This document shows positions 12,520 to 24,998 of a stretch of 64,000 bases of DNA, piece by piece. A program made the position numbers and the translations under genes. How positions within the stretch are numbered: position 1 is the first letter of the stretch; each line of letters opens with the position of its first letter. The notes beneath the pieces are model-generated. The model was not told the origin of the DNA. It searched no databases and saw only the letters and a list, made by a program, of their open reading frames with translations. Source of the stretch: Sympetrum striolatum (lineage: Eukaryota; Arthropoda; Insecta; Odonata; Libellulidae); NCBI GenBank assembly GCA_947579665.1, contig OX388345.1, positions 65,277,454-65,341,453 on the forward strand, in the 5' to 3' direction.

Positions 12520-13560
12520 AGCAGATCGACAACAATAATTTCATGTCGGCATCATATCGGGACGGCCCTCAAAAGAAAAAAAAAAGGTATTGAAATTATT
12601 CTTAAAATTCGCTGCAATTTAATTGTCTGGCATCGAACCCGGGTCTTCCTGGTAAGCTTACTATGTAGCACAACAGAAAATCAACATCTCTTACTATGTG
12701 TGAAAATTCAAGCAGAAATATTGGCTACAACTGCCTCAAACGACGTCCTACTTTTCAATAATGTAAATGGCTCTCTGGATTCGAACCAAGGACGATCTAG
12801 GAAATCTAAAACATGTTTTTGAAATTTATCTATGTTCTCTATCTATATGCCTAATTTCAGGTTTTAATATTATTGGGAAGGGGTTCAAATTAATTCTTAA
12901 AAATCGCATAATTTACTGATTGTAGAGACGCCTGGTGTCGAACCCAGGAAATATTGGTAACTGTGAATGCATAGTATGACTTATCAGAACTTCATCTTAT
13001 TTCGTACAAAGTTTGAAGTCGATATCATGCCGGGAAGTAACTAAAACCTTTTTCAGTTATCTCCATAAGAAATGCATTGATAAATGTAAATGGTGCCCTG
13101 GGATCGAACCAAGGACCATCAGCGAATATGTAAAATTTGATTATGAAATATATTTATAATCTCCAACTCCATGCCGAATTTCAAGTTTCCATGCCATCGG
13201 GAAGGGGTCCAAAAAAAATCTTAAAAATCGCCACAATACATTTTAAACGGCCGATTTTTGCCTCGACCTAGCATCGAACCCAGGATATTTTCCGCAAAAC
13301 TCATTTTTGTTTTTGATAGATCATGACCATATATAAAGGCTCCTAGATTTTCGACTCTCTACCTATCCCGGAAGTATTTTTTAAAAATTCCCGAAAATCA
13401 AAGCAATGCATTTAAACGGGAAAAATCGGGACTTTGGGGCCCTCTGGAATCGAACCCATGACACTGAGGTGCAAAATCGCAATTTTTCTGGCGGTTACAC
13501 TCTATGGCCAATATGTCGTATAAATATCAAGTCAATGACGCTTGTGGTTTGGCCTGTGAG
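12520..13560. repeat. Degenerate tandem array of ~145-180 bp monomers
   Basis: Six successive units each contain a core of the form ATCGAACCCAGGA. These lie near 12632, 12778, 12937, 13101, 13271 and 13448, giving steps of about 146, 159, 164, 170 and 177 bases. Units also share a second block resembling TGCCGAATTTCAAGTT followed by ATCGGGAAGGGG and CTTAAAAATCGC (clearest near 12849-12910 and 13172-13233). Alternate units resemble each other most, with a period of about 305-347, which hints at a two-unit higher-order repeat. The core in reverse complement resembles a tRNA box B, but no box A partner is seen. The array is not coding. Confidence 0.6.
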
Positions 13561-13724
13561 TTTGTATCCTCTCTATATATATATATGAATATATATATGG
13601 ATACATGAATGAATCCGGAGAAGCATCTATATATAATAGATATAGTTAATATGGATATTCAGATAAATTTTGATCGAAAGTTAGCATAATATATACATAC
13701 ATAAGCATAAAGCTTATGGATATT

Positions 13725-13795
13725 TTTTTATTATTATTTTGTGACCCTTTATTCGGGGAGGTTAGATCCATTTGGGACTCTTCCTTTGAAATCAA
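13725..13795 (-). repeat. 3' tail of the SINE family seen at 11.6 kb
   Basis: In reverse complement this reads CTAACCTCCCCGAATAAAGG, then GTCACAAAA and a TAATAA-rich tail. It matches the 3' part of the element at 11560-11640. The tRNA-like head is missing, so it is a 5'-truncated copy. Confidence 0.5.
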
Positions 13796-14290
13796 ATTCA
13801 TACTAAGTTAATTAGTGATCTTTTTAGATAATTTGTTAATTCTGTTCATAATTTCCAATAACGTCTCTATTAAATTTTTAGTTTTTATGATTCTTTTACT
13901 TATAATATTATCAATGCACAAAATTGAACGCGAAAGGGGTTTAAGTAAAATAATTTAAGTTCATATCACTCCTAGGTAGAGGGTCCACTTGACGGGGGCC
14001 TTCGAGAATGCAGTTTTGAGTCTTGGCCAAATTATACAACACCCTGCCCATCCACACCTACGTAAAACTCTTACTCTTAGGAAAATTCCGTCATTCCACC
14101 ATCCGCAGTCATAAATAAAATCATGATTATGGTATAATTCAAACGGCAAATGTTTCCGGAACTTCCGAGGGAAATCAACAGCGCGTGTCCAACAGGTAAG
14201 ATAATCCAAACAGCCGAGGCGAACGAAACTTTTCGCGTCCATTTAGATACCCAGGGCGAAAACCGTGGCAGCATTTGGGAAAACCAACGA
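13796..14290. other. Intergenic DNA before the GC-rich block
   Basis: AT-rich sequence grades into GC-rich sequence from about 14150. No gene is recognised. The overlapping frames on both strands from 14077 onward appear to reflect GC-rich composition. Confidence 0.4.
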
Positions 14291-14299
14291 AGAAGGTTT

Positions 14300-14993
14300 C
14301 GAACAATGGAACCACCACTCCGCAACGTTCCTCTCCACCGCGGCGACCACGACGGCACCAGTATCCACCGCAGCACCCGAAGGAGACATCGAGGAACGCG
14401 GGCGTCGCGAAACTCCACGTAAGAAAAAATCTAGGATACCGCGATATTCCCACCCCTATCCATTTCCCACCTCCACCACCCTGCGGACCCTGCTCAGCCC
14501 CCCGAAGACCCCAGTGCCCGACATTCCTCCCCTGCCCACCCCCGTTCTCAACCCTGGACAACAAGTGTAAAACACTGCCCGGGGGGAGGTCGGAAGAAGC
14601 ACAATTCCTTGAAGTCATCCGACGCACGCCAGCCAATAGAAGCGATCGGGAGAGGTGTGTCGAGAGGGGGGAACCTTTCCCTCGAGGGGTAAAAAGGGGG
14701 TGCGGAAGAGTCCGTTGGGCTGCTACGGAACGGGTTCTCCGGAGGTTTTCGAAGGGAGGGTTACGTTCGCACTCCCTCCTCGTCCCCCACCCCGTAACCC
14801 AGGGACTCGCGCACGATTCCTTTCTCATTCTCTACCCGGCATCCGAAGCGGCGTTACGCCTCCTGCGCGCTCACTTTGCCAGTGGTCTCCCGTTAAACGC
14901 GTGACATAAGACCGCTAACGAAGCCGCGTGCGGAGGTGTGCGTACCGGAAGCAAACATACACGTTCTGGTGTTTACTGAAAATTCGCTCCAAA
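14300..14993 (+). promoter_or_regulatory. GC-rich putative promoter / 5' UTR
   Basis: This block is sharply richer in G, C and CpG than its surroundings and runs straight into the first coding exon at 14994, which fits a CpG-rich promoter and 5' untranslated region. No convincing TATA box lies close to the start codon. A weak initiator-like TCACTT lies near 14871. Long frames on both strands through this block (for example 14275-14904 + and 14175-14828 -) overlap each other and are Pro/Arg-rich, as expected by chance in GC-rich DNA. The transcription start cannot be placed without RNA data. Confidence 0.4.
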
Positions 14994-15229
14994 ATGGTCG
15001 GAGGTTCTAAGACCGTCTCCGTGTTGGTGGTGCTCGTGGCCTGCTGCTGGTGCTCCGTGGCGGGATCACGCGTGCGTGCCTCTCTTGGGGAGGTTGGTGC
15101 CGGTGCACTGGGGAAGGGTGTGAGGGACTTCATGCTGACCGACATACTTGCAGACGGAGAAGTGGAGAGGAGGTTGCATTACCGAGGAGTTGCGGCGAAG
15201 GAAACTGCGGCGGGAATGACCGATGAGGG
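14994..15229 (+). CDS. Secreted protein, unknown family: coding exon 1
   Basis: This is the first coding exon of the one host gene I can support. The ATG at 14994 sits in a strong insect-type context (CAAAATGG). The open frame continues upstream, but only to a GTG, which is not a eukaryotic start. Residues 1-24 form a clear signal peptide: a short polar start, then a Val/Leu/Ala/Cys-rich core, with likely cleavage near the VAG that precedes SRVRAS. The rest of the exon (residues 25-78) is small and polar, with a dibasic RR in GEVERRLHYRG. The exon ends at GG|GTAAGT (donor at 15230), a near-consensus donor, leaving two bases of a Gly codon (phase 2). The last exon at 57822 begins with the missing base. 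I do not recognise the family. Additional exons of matching phase inside the intron cannot be excluded. Confidence 0.7.
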
Positions 15230-16971
15230 GTAAGTGGGAATACACCCCCTTGTAGTGTATTTTAAACCCGAAAAAAATTCGTTAAAAAAGAGAGAAAGCA
15301 TAGTAGGATAAACCGGTCCAGTACTCCAACGGATAATTTTGGTGGGTAAAATCGAGTTTTATCAATAAAAACAATAAAATTTGTTTACGATTAACATCCG
15401 GGAGGGTCACGGTGTAAGATGCATTGTTGACTGATGCAAGGAGTTACGAAATTGATAATTTCTGTCGATCCTTAAACACCTGAGCTTGAGATAAACAACG
15501 GTTTATCTTCGCCAAAGAAAAATATATAATTTACCACGCGGCATACCTCGATAAGGATGATCCATTAGCCCGCCGTCAGTTTTGCGTACGCAAGCCATCT
15601 CTTGTCGAAATCAACTTTCGGAGACTGCTGCATCAGCGTATACTTGTTAAGATAGCACTACTGTGCGCTGCTTCTCTTTTGAGATAGAGAATTATAAAGG
15701 AACTTTTGTTCGATTGATAACTGGCTAACAACTTCGTCAACACATTTATCTCCATGTGTCTGAGATGTTTTGGTTTAGTTAAGAGTTGTCATATTCCTGA
15801 CTGTAGAGATTGCTAAAAGAAATCTTATGGAGAAAGTCTTCCCCTACCGCTTTTTCTTCCCAAGTGCAAGGGATGAACTTATCTTTGAATAAATTAGCAG
15901 CTTTGCCATTAATCAAAGTGCCGATTGTATTGAGAATTGGGTAAATGACTATGGAATCGTAGACTCCAATCTCCTACTCGAAATATGATAATTTTGTAAG
16001 ACCTGCTTTTCGTTACACCAGAAGTATCCTAATACGAAAAGTCAGTGCAAACATTTCTCGTAGAACTACATGTCATACCCCCGAATAATCCGTATCTTTA
16101 TCTAACTACAACTGTCATTGATTTATAAACAAATAATTAACCAAAGAGAAACTTTGTTTGGTTTTTGAATCCACTGCCATCAAATATTTATTAATGACAG
16201 CGATGAGAAAGGAAAGAGTTTCTCCTATACATTAACATGAAGCGATAGATTTTCGTCGTTCCATTAAAATTTTATATTCGTTGTGACAATCGCTAACATC
16301 CTTTTAGAGGAAAAACAAATACATCGATTTGAACGATAAGGAATTAGTTGGTACATAAAGCTGGTATCTCTTGGACGCAAATAAGGACATATAGCCGATG
16401 CCAGTGGGCCTCATTTGTACGATTTACTCCACTGTTTTTATCCGCCCGCGGCTTGAGAAGCGGCCAGGTAAATAAGAAGTGAGTGAAACCCCACTACCGA
16501 GCATGTAGACTGTTTATATTTAACCGCATTGAGGAGATCACGCTATGGTCGAAATAGATTTGGCCGGAACTTGTTTCATTTCTTTCGAGTAACTAAAGTC
16601 GCGCTCTCTTTCCACACGTGCTTTTCCCTCGGAAATGCGAAAAGATGGGCCGATGCACTCGATGACGAGTGCGACGTGGCGGGGAAGAAACTTAAATGAG
16701 TGACGGATCCACGCCGTTAGCCGTTTTTGCTGCGAGAAACTCGATACGCTCCTTACGACGCGCTGTGTTTACGACATTTCATTCTTCACATCCGAGTGCC
16801 GTACTCTACCCCTTTGATGAGGCTGCGAAATTTGCGGCCGACGAATCGGTATCGAAAAATGTAAACCTAAGCGAAATTTGAAGGTAAACGTCAATTTGCC
16901 GAGTTTGTTCAACTTCTAACGAAGATTATGGCCTAAACCGAATGTATGTTCTTCTGAATAGCCTGAATGGG

Positions 16972-17075
16972 AATCTGTGATGCTTCTTTGGTATTATTTT
17001 TTTGCTGGATATTGTTGACAAACTGCAGTCATGGTATTAGTAGAACGCAACTGCATCTGAAGAGGTTCGAATCTA
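16972..17075 (+). repeat. ~100-bp repeat, copy 1, with box-B-like motif
   Basis: The stretch from AATCTGTGATGCTTCTTT through TATTATTTTTTTGCTGG to AACTGCAGTCATG recurs, diverged, at 17468-17560. This copy also carries GGTTCGAATCT (17064-17074) after a weak box-A-like TGGTATTAGTAGAACG, so the family may be a tRNA-derived SINE. The two copies lie about 495 bases apart in the same orientation. Confidence 0.5.
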
Positions 17076-17467
17076 ACATTAAACCCCGCTGTGGAGTATA
17101 ATTTTTGCCCACCCTTTCGAATATTTTGGTTTAAATAATTTAATTAATTAATTTGGTTAATATTTAAAAGATTAATTGACAACACGAAATTGAACCTGAG
17201 CAAAATCTGAAATATTAACATGCTGAGTTAATTCCTCTTCCCATTAAATATTATGGTATAAACTTAATACAATGTAATTTCGATCTAACGCTTATTAAAG
17301 GACTTATGAACATCAACTCTGGATGCGAAAAACGTAAGATGCGAAAATAAGGGTGTAATTGCTGTAGTACATCTCAAAATCTCAATCTAAGAGCCGGGAA
17401 AGCGCTAGAAACGAGAACGTTAGAGCGGGATTTCACTGTATCTGTTCTTCTAAGTCGCTTTAATGAC

Positions 17468-17560
17468 AATCTGTGATTTTTCTTTAGTATTATTTTTTTG
17501 CTGGAGATTGTCGTCCAACTGCAGTCATGATTTTAGGCGATCGCAGCTGCAGCTGACGAA
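17468..17560 (+). repeat. ~100-bp repeat, copy 2
   Basis: This is a diverged direct copy of 16972-17060. It shares AATCTGTGAT, TATTATTTTTTTGCTGGA, GATTGT and CCAACTGCAGTCATG. Its box-B region has decayed to GACGAATTTATCT. A frame of about 60 codons across it is not credible as a gene. Confidence 0.5.
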
Positions 17561-20500
17561 TTTATCTCGGTCATGGATGTTTATCCCAGTATTTGGGTTC
17601 CCATTATGTATTTTTACATTCAAATTCTCCTCTCCCGGAGAGTAAATTCTCCTCAGTATTTTCCTCCGTGATGCACTTGGGCTTATTAGCTCAAACTTCA
17701 CCTCAAGCCTACTCAAATCATTCATATGGCATGCTTAAGGCCAAGAGAGGGCTAAGAGCTGTCCATTTCACATTTTTCTGAATTATTTTAACTTGAAGTC
17801 CACGAATAAGCAAAAAATCTGTTAAGTACGACAATTTTTCGCAAATGCCTTTCACCGAAATACGAACACTCTAGTAAATGTTGCTTGTTCAAATTATGTA
17901 TGTAGTTAACAGTGCAGCGCATAGATTTATTTAAAAGATAGGAGCATCAAAAATCAAGGGCGGCCCGCCAAAGATTAACCCCCTCTGCTACCAGTAAAAT
18001 GTTAGCCCACCCCTTGGTGGTTTAGGCACACACGTTTTAGTATGAATTCATATTTAATATTTAGATTACGAAAGATTACTTGTATATTTACATTTTTCTA
18101 ATCGGTCTAGCAAAGGATCATGTTTTGCGAAATCAAGAGATCATATCTTAAGAAATATTAAATATAATTAAGAGAAAATATCTTAAACAACCATTATAAA
18201 ACCATAAAGCAGTGGGCAGATAATTATTTTTCCACCATTTGTTAAAAAGTAGAGTAATAAACATAAAAATATTGCGGTAGTTGGCAATTCGGAAGCTATT
18301 GAGCATTAATTAGCAGACGATAAGAAATTGATCTTCCCTTTGTTTTGGGAAATAGTTTTCCGCCCCTTTGATTTCATCGGCTCCACAATCGAGCGATAGT
18401 TGGCGATTCTCTTTCAAGTATGTGCTTATCTGAGAATGTGAAAGATTTCCTCAGGTGAAATCGAGGAAAAGGTGGGAGAAAGCGGAAAAATCTCTTGATG
18501 ATAAATGAATGGTGGCGTGATGAGCATGGAGCCAACGGTGGAGCATTACGTAAGTCGAATAGTACGGAACCAATTGAGGGGTTCGGCATTGTGGAAATGT
18601 TATCACGCCACTTTCTTAAGCGCTGCATGGGGTAATGAATGCGAGGAAAGCCTTGAATGATTCACGAGGACATTGGATAACAAAGTTACTTAAGTTATGT
18701 CTACAGGGCAGGGTAAACGTCATTTAATGCCAACTAAAACAAATATATTGCGAATAAAATGTAGGGCAAGAAGAAGCGTTTTTTATACCCTAAAAACCTG
18801 ATTTTCGAATAAAATACGGGATATTTGCTCCCCTACGAATTTGCACCTGAATGATTTTGTTACTAGGATAGTGTTCACTAGGATATTTAATGCTGAAAGT
18901 ACTTCATGATTATACATCTTTTAGTTTCTTGAAACAGCGTAAATATCACCCAATATTTCCTAATAATCAGTTAATTGATTTTATTTCGAGATTTTTCTTT
19001 CTCATAATAAGAAATATTCATATTTTTAAAACGAGTTTTTGCCTCTTTAAATCTGAATCGATACCTTTCCAAAATATTTGGCTACTACCAACAGTACTTC
19101 TTTTAAGAATCGCCTCATGATTAATTAGATTAAAAGTAAATAATTACTATCTAAAATAAACAACCACTATTCCACCTAAAGATCAATACGTTATAATCCT
19201 CCGAAATGAAAAATAAGATATTCTGAATATTTACGCAATAAATTTATTTAACTTGTTATTCTGCTTTCTTCCATCGTGTTCTACGACTAAATCGAATAAA
19301 TAATATTCGACACTTCGGGACCATTAGGGATACTAAGACAGGACTTCGATGGCATATCATCAAACAACATCGAAATCGTACTGAATTCAGATAATTTACG
19401 TTAGTTAATTTTTTTCCGCAGAACATTTTTCTACATAAGTTTTTTTCGAATACATACATCTGTGTTATATTGCAATATCCTTTGATATGTTAAATCCATC
19501 TACTACAAATTCCAAGTATTTCCTGTGTTTCTTCCTTTGTATGAGAGATTGTTAATATCGTATTCGTATCTACTGATTTGAATACATCATCTATGGAGTG
19601 AGCCATTCACTCCGTAATAGATGTGACCTAAGGGAGCCTCAGAGTCCCATTCTCCGGTAAATCCCGCAAGGACGCCCAGATGAAGCAAGGTTATGGACGA
19701 AACTGTGACGAATAAAGACTCCCCTGTCATCGCTAAGCAGCACGGTTTTTCCTTCCTCCGGGGGATATCCGAACGAGCTTGATTAGAGAAACCGTACGAA
19801 CGCCCATAATCCGCGGGTATATCTTCATCCAGATGAATTATATTCTCTTCGCGGGAAGTGGAAACTTCCTTGTTACTTCCGACTCAGCGGTGAGAGAAAA
19901 ATGAAGGGAGACCCCTCAATCTCTATAATCCCAACTTTTTGCACGCGTTTCTTTTCGCTGCGACACAACCTGTTGACGGCGATTAAAACGGATGGGCCGA
20001 TCTGATGGAATTGGGTAACGCGCGATACTTTATGGTTTCCGAGAGCGAGTCGGACGGGGTCGATCGGAAAGAAAGAGAGGAAGCTCGTGGAAGTTGTTTC
20101 CATGGTTATCGGGAAGACGTAGATCCGTGCGGCTAGTTGCGTTCGCAGGAAGTTGATAATGAATGGCGTGATTTTTGTGGGTTCTGCACCACGCCGTTAG
20201 AGGAAAAGAAATCTTTCGTTTGGAGGAAACGTAACGGAAAGATATCTTAGAAAATGTGGGGGCTATGATTAGAAATACCGATTATGGTGAAAATGTTTCG
20301 ATGATATGACCTTCAGTCCTAGTTAATCGAAAAGTTATCACAGCGGAGAGAACCTCGGATTCTCTGGAAGTAGATGAAAAAATATTCTTTCAAATTCAAT
20401 CAAGTAGCCAGTTATTCGAGCCATTATTCTTGTTTTAATACGTTAAGTTAGACTAGGAGAGTTGCCCCAAAGTAGGCGTCAATAACTCATTACTATCCTT

Positions 20501-22484
20501 TATTAGATATCAGTAAATTTATATTTTGAAAGTAAATCAGCGGCACTAAAATCAAGTTCAGTCCTGATAAAAATATTTTCGATTCCCCAATTCAATTATT
20601 TAACTAATTATTATCAATGATAAGTAAGAAATCAATTACAGACTCTAATTCTAGAATTGATTACATTATGAATCATAAATAATATTTCATGAAACAAAAT
20701 AACATTTCTAGCACAATCTCTATTTTACAGAAAATTACAGACCACGCTACCATATAATGAAAGATTAGTACACATATATAGCACATTAACGTGGACATAA
20801 TCTTTTTTAGTAAAGACAAATTACTTGTTCGAATAGAGTTACACGTAAATAGATTCGCCCGTAATTCCATTGTATTCTCTGAACTAAACTGGGCTTTCGA
20901 CAGCTCAGTTCTCTTTAATTATAAAATTCCCAGATCAATGCGATTCCTTCTTGTATGATTAATGGCATTTGAAGTTTCCTTTCTCCTAATCTTGGTCTCC
21001 TAGATGATTTATATGTTACCTTAAATATTTCTTCAAATCGTATCAGAATATTTCCACATGTACATACGTAGGTCTTATTTTATCATAACTTCGGTTGCGA
21101 TGATGATGTGGATGCATCCATGAAGGACATTACTGACCTAAAATTTCCAAATATTTAACTTCAAATTTCTAAACATTCTCAGCATTCCTGAACTGCTTTG
21201 TAGTTTGCGTAAAATTTGATAAGTAGGACGATCAAATTCGCGTATTTCGTGCCAACCTCGTTAGAATAAAAAAGCGATTTCACCCAAAATATATAATAGC
21301 CGAAACTTTATTGACCAAATACAGATGAGGCAATCGGCATGGAGGCAAACGCTTTGATGAATGTGAGAGCTAACGGGGCCAGCTGGTGATTAAGAGGGCG
21401 CACGTTCGGTCGGGCTCAAGTGCGTGGGTGTTAACCTCATAATGGTATAGAGTCTACATATCTATACTATAGAATCTATGCTATATATTTAACATACTAG
21501 CAAGAATACTAAAAGACGTTGGAAACTCATAACACTTCGAGGAAGATACGGACGAAGACAATTTTCTTCGTTGATAAAATAGATTTCTGAAAAAGGTCTG
21601 AAATGTTTACGAAATCGCACCTTAAGTATGAACTTTCCCGATAGACGAATAGAGAGTTGATTGAATAATTAATATTGACGGTTCTCTAAAGAGATAATTT
21701 ATTATAATCTATTAACATAGTAGTTATGAATATATTTAATGATATTTTAACTTTGAGAGTCAAGTTTTGCGGGTAAGTGTACATAAAACTACCCATCTAT
21801 TGTTATCATGCACTAATAAGATTCTGGCCTAAAAAATCTAAGACTTCATTATAACGCAACGATGTCAACAAATCATTAATTAGAAAATGTTATGAATAAA
21901 GTAATTATATTTACTGTTAATAGAAGTGACTTATTTTTCGCGAAAGATATGATGGTACCTATTGACGGAAAGCACAGTAATGTAATATTGCAAGAAGACA
22001 AATTCCATTTCAGACGATTAAGCGGTTAGTTTACAATTAGCATTTATGCAATAAATATTTTTGTATCAATGAAAGTAACTTCTTCTGTTGAAAAAGATGT
22101 GTTGGTATATAAGGAAATTGCTGCAATGCAATATTGCAGGATGGCGAATTCCATATCTCGCGATTTAGCGATTCTCGTGATATCTAATCTCTATGACCCA
22201 ATATTTGCGATCATTCTTCGAAATGTAAGTCGGCAGATAAGCCAAATTTTAAACTTCGATCGACTTTCCTCACAATTTCACTTCCACCTCCAACACACTG
22301 CTTCCTGACGTAAAAAGTCAACGTGGATGAACATAAGAAAACAGATAATCCGGTAATTTACCAGAAAGCAACCGGAGATGCATCGTACGATGTCGACCTT
22401 ATCAATGGACTAAAATGTAGGTGAGGTGGAGGGCTGCTTCACTTACGCAAACACTTTTGGCAATTGAATTAATTTTCTTTTCAC

Positions 22485-22720
22485 CTTTTAGTTATTACAA
22501 TCGGTTACACTGCGCGGGTTTTTCATAACTTTCTCCCTTGTGGGTGGTTTCCTACAGTAGATATTATTTTCCTAAGAATTTCTTTGGTTTTTACATGCAC
22601 AATTCTTGTTATATTTTCCCATAATAACAAATCAAATTAATTATCATACTATCAATGACGATGGGTTTGATGGAAGAGGAGACTTTTCTCAATATGTACT
22701 GAATAAAGACGTTTTATTAA
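22485..22720 (+). repeat. Dispersed repeat family, copy A
   Basis: This copy begins near CCTTTTAGTTATTACAATC. It continues through GCGCGGGTTTTTCATAAC, TTGTGGGTGGTTTCCTACAG, TAAGAATTTCTTTGG, ACGATGGGTTTGATGG and AGAGGAGACTTTT to an end near GACGTTTTATTA. The same blocks in the same order are found at 30500-30760 (copy C), partly at 22790-22960 (copy B), and inverted at 9971-10112 (copy D). The element is about 230 bases, noncoding, and ends in a short TTA run. The class is unknown. Confidence 0.6.
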
Positions 22721-22789
22721 TTTAATTATTATGTATAATTAAAACCCCCTCCTCGTCGTAAAGTGACGTTATAATGTGATATGAACGGT

Positions 22790-22960
22790 CTACCGTTTCT
22801 TTCCCTAATATTTTCTTACGGTTTTTACATTCACAATTCTTCTCATTTTTTCTTTACTCTCTTTAAATTGATTATTTATGTATTGTATGACGATGGGGTA
22901 GATGGAAGAGGAGACTTTGTCTGAATCTCGTCCGAAAAAATCCGTTTTATTATCAATAAT
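22790..22960 (+). repeat. Dispersed repeat family, copy B (5'-truncated)
   Basis: This stretch shares TTTTTACATTCACAATTCTT, CTCTCTTTAAATTGATTATT, GTATTGTATGACGATGGGG, TAGATGGAAGAGGAGACTTT and an end at CCGTTTTATTA with copies A and C. The first third of the family is missing. It lies about 70 bases downstream of copy A in the same orientation, giving a local near-tandem pair. Confidence 0.6.
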
Positions 22961-23219
22961 TTTACTACAGTAAAGTTTCATACATAATTAATTATACGTT
23001 GTTTTAATTTATAATGTATTTAATTATTCAGTATGTATCCATTACTTATACAGTTACAAACTGTTTAGTCAAATGTCATGCTAATTCCAGAATTCAGTTA
23101 TTCTAAATTTGCTTCCATTGTATTTGGCACTACTACTGCCGTGAATACTACTGTGGGATTATTAAAAGTATTTAAAAAATTACGGAACCCCTACCACTTT
23201 GCGTGCATAGCAACTTTCC

Positions 23220-23770
23220 TCTCCCCCGCTACTTTCGATACCTCGGAGTACTGTTTCGAATGACGGAAGGACCCCAAAAAGAGCACCGTATCTTGCGATC
23301 GGGAAACAAAGGTATGCGACATATCCTTTGACCCACCCCTTTGGTCTCCGTCCCCAAAAGGAGGTGGAGGAGGGCAGGAAAAGGCGTTCGCTTGCAACTC
23401 GGAAGGGGCGCGTTGAAACAATGGGGACCCCGAGAACATGAAAGCGCGGCGATGAATGGGGAATGAAGTACGACGAGAGGGAATGAGGCGTCTCAAGGTC
23501 GCTTTGGAGAGGGGGTTGCACCTTCGAAGTGGAGTAAGAGGAAGAGAAATCGTGGCGTGAGAAAGGGGAGATTTCCGTTTGCGACGTCACCGATCAGGCC
23601 ACGTTCTGGGCTCGCCTCACCTGTCCGCCAATAGCGCTGCTCCGCGGGGAACAGGTGGGGGGGGACCTCCTCCTTGCGCCACATCTCCGCCTGCACCTAA
23701 AAGAAGCTCGCGTGCTGTCTAGACGGGAATAGCCTCCGTCCGCGAGTGGACATTCCTCCGGTTGCGGTGG
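23220..23770. other. GC-rich island in the intron
   Basis: A block markedly richer in GC and CpG than its flanks. Overlapping frames on the minus strand (about 136, 101 and 67 codons) lie in different frames and show no motif, so I do not call a gene. It could be a regulatory island, an unrecognised exon cluster of another gene, or foreign DNA. Confidence 0.35.
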
Positions 23771-24971
23771 GATCGGGAAAGAATAGCTGGGATTCATAAT
23801 CTACTGTTTATACAAATTCCCTCTTCCCTGTTGCTCTAAATGGCTCTAATCGGTTTTCCATCTGCCGCGGAGTAGCTTGCGAGCGGCATTTACGGAATTT
23901 TATCTAAAGATAGTTTTATCTCTGAATTTTGATTATTATTCATGTTTATATATTTGGGCCTTGCTTAGATTTTTTCTGCCTTCATTTGGCTATACCAAAA
24001 TAAAGTTAATTAGTAATACTAACAATTTAATTTCATTTGATGATGGTACCATCGGGTCGCGTGCGTGTATTGTATAAAGTAAATTGTTGGTTCAAATAAT
24101 TTGCTTTATTTGCATAAGGCGAAATTTAATTTCAGTGAAAGTTAACTTAAATACTTAATTGCATTATTGCAAAAATTCTTGCAACATAAATATAATTAAT
24201 GAAGATTCTCACTATAACGGTTATAAATCTTCTATTACCAGCACCGTAAGCTTATAGATTCACCACAAACTACCATTTACTTAATAAGTCAAAATGCTTT
24301 CACTTTGATATTGAAAAGGAGTGGAGGAGCTGTATATAAGATGAGAACAATATAATTTTATTCAATTAAAACGAAAAAAATGTGATTCTATCCGGGATAG
24401 TAAATACATTTTAATTTTAAATTTCCTCTTAAAAATTATAATTAAAAATATTCAGTTCCAAAACTCTTTGCTTGATAAGGAGGTTAAGCTGCAATGTGCA
24501 TGCAAAGTGCAATTATTTTTATTCCATCTAAGGCGATGATCTAGTCTATTTATGACATCTTTTTTTTAAGTAACGACTGATATATGCTTTTTAAAATCTT
24601 GTTTAATTATTACTCAACTGCGTTATTGCCCTCTTTTCTATTCTTGACATTTCGTTTATAGCTAAGGATTTGTTTTGATGGATAGGAAGTTAACTTCATA
24701 GCTGCAGTATGTATTTAAGGTTATTCTTTACGATGAAATTGCAATCCCAAAGGTTAAGAAGTCATCCCACGCAGTTTCTCATTTACGAGTTCCGAGTTGG
24801 AAAGGAGAAAATGCAATTCCGGCAGTAATTGGTGGAATGTTCTCGCGCTTTTCTTTGCCAGGAATTTGCTGTAATACGAAGGTTTACGTAAGCCTTTATG
24901 GAGAGACGCATGCTAAAAGCATTAATATCTGTGGTTTGCATTTTTTTTCTCTTTCATCGTTTAGTGAAACC

Positions 24972-24998
24972 ATTCACGTGGGAAGATGCCACGTGAAT
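24972..24998. promoter_or_regulatory. Inverted E-box pair (CACGTG x2)
   Basis: ATTCACGTGG (24972-24981) and CCACGTGAAT (24989-24998) are perfect reverse complements separated by 7 bases. Each contains a CACGTG E-box, the canonical site for bHLH transcription factors. The palindrome may be a paired binding site or a chance hairpin. It is the only inverted CACGTG pair I noticed. Confidence 0.35.

Noticed and set aside
12520..13560. CRISPR array
   Set aside because: The repeats are diverged, the spacing is about 150-180 bases and variable, and the DNA is clearly eukaryotic.
14175..14904. Two long frames, 217 codons (-) and 209 codons (+), just upstream of exon 1
   Set aside because: They overlap on opposite strands in a GC-rich block where stops are rare. 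The translations are Pro/Arg/Ser-rich with no motif, and the block is better explained as promoter and 5' UTR.
14928..14993. Upstream extension of the exon 1 reading frame
   Set aside because: The extension begins at a GTG, not an ATG. Starting at 14994 gives a strong start context and a clean signal peptide.
23180..23797. Four overlapping minus-strand frames (67-136 codons)
   Set aside because: They lie in different phases within a GC-rich island, with no domain and no splice borders, which is typical of base composition.
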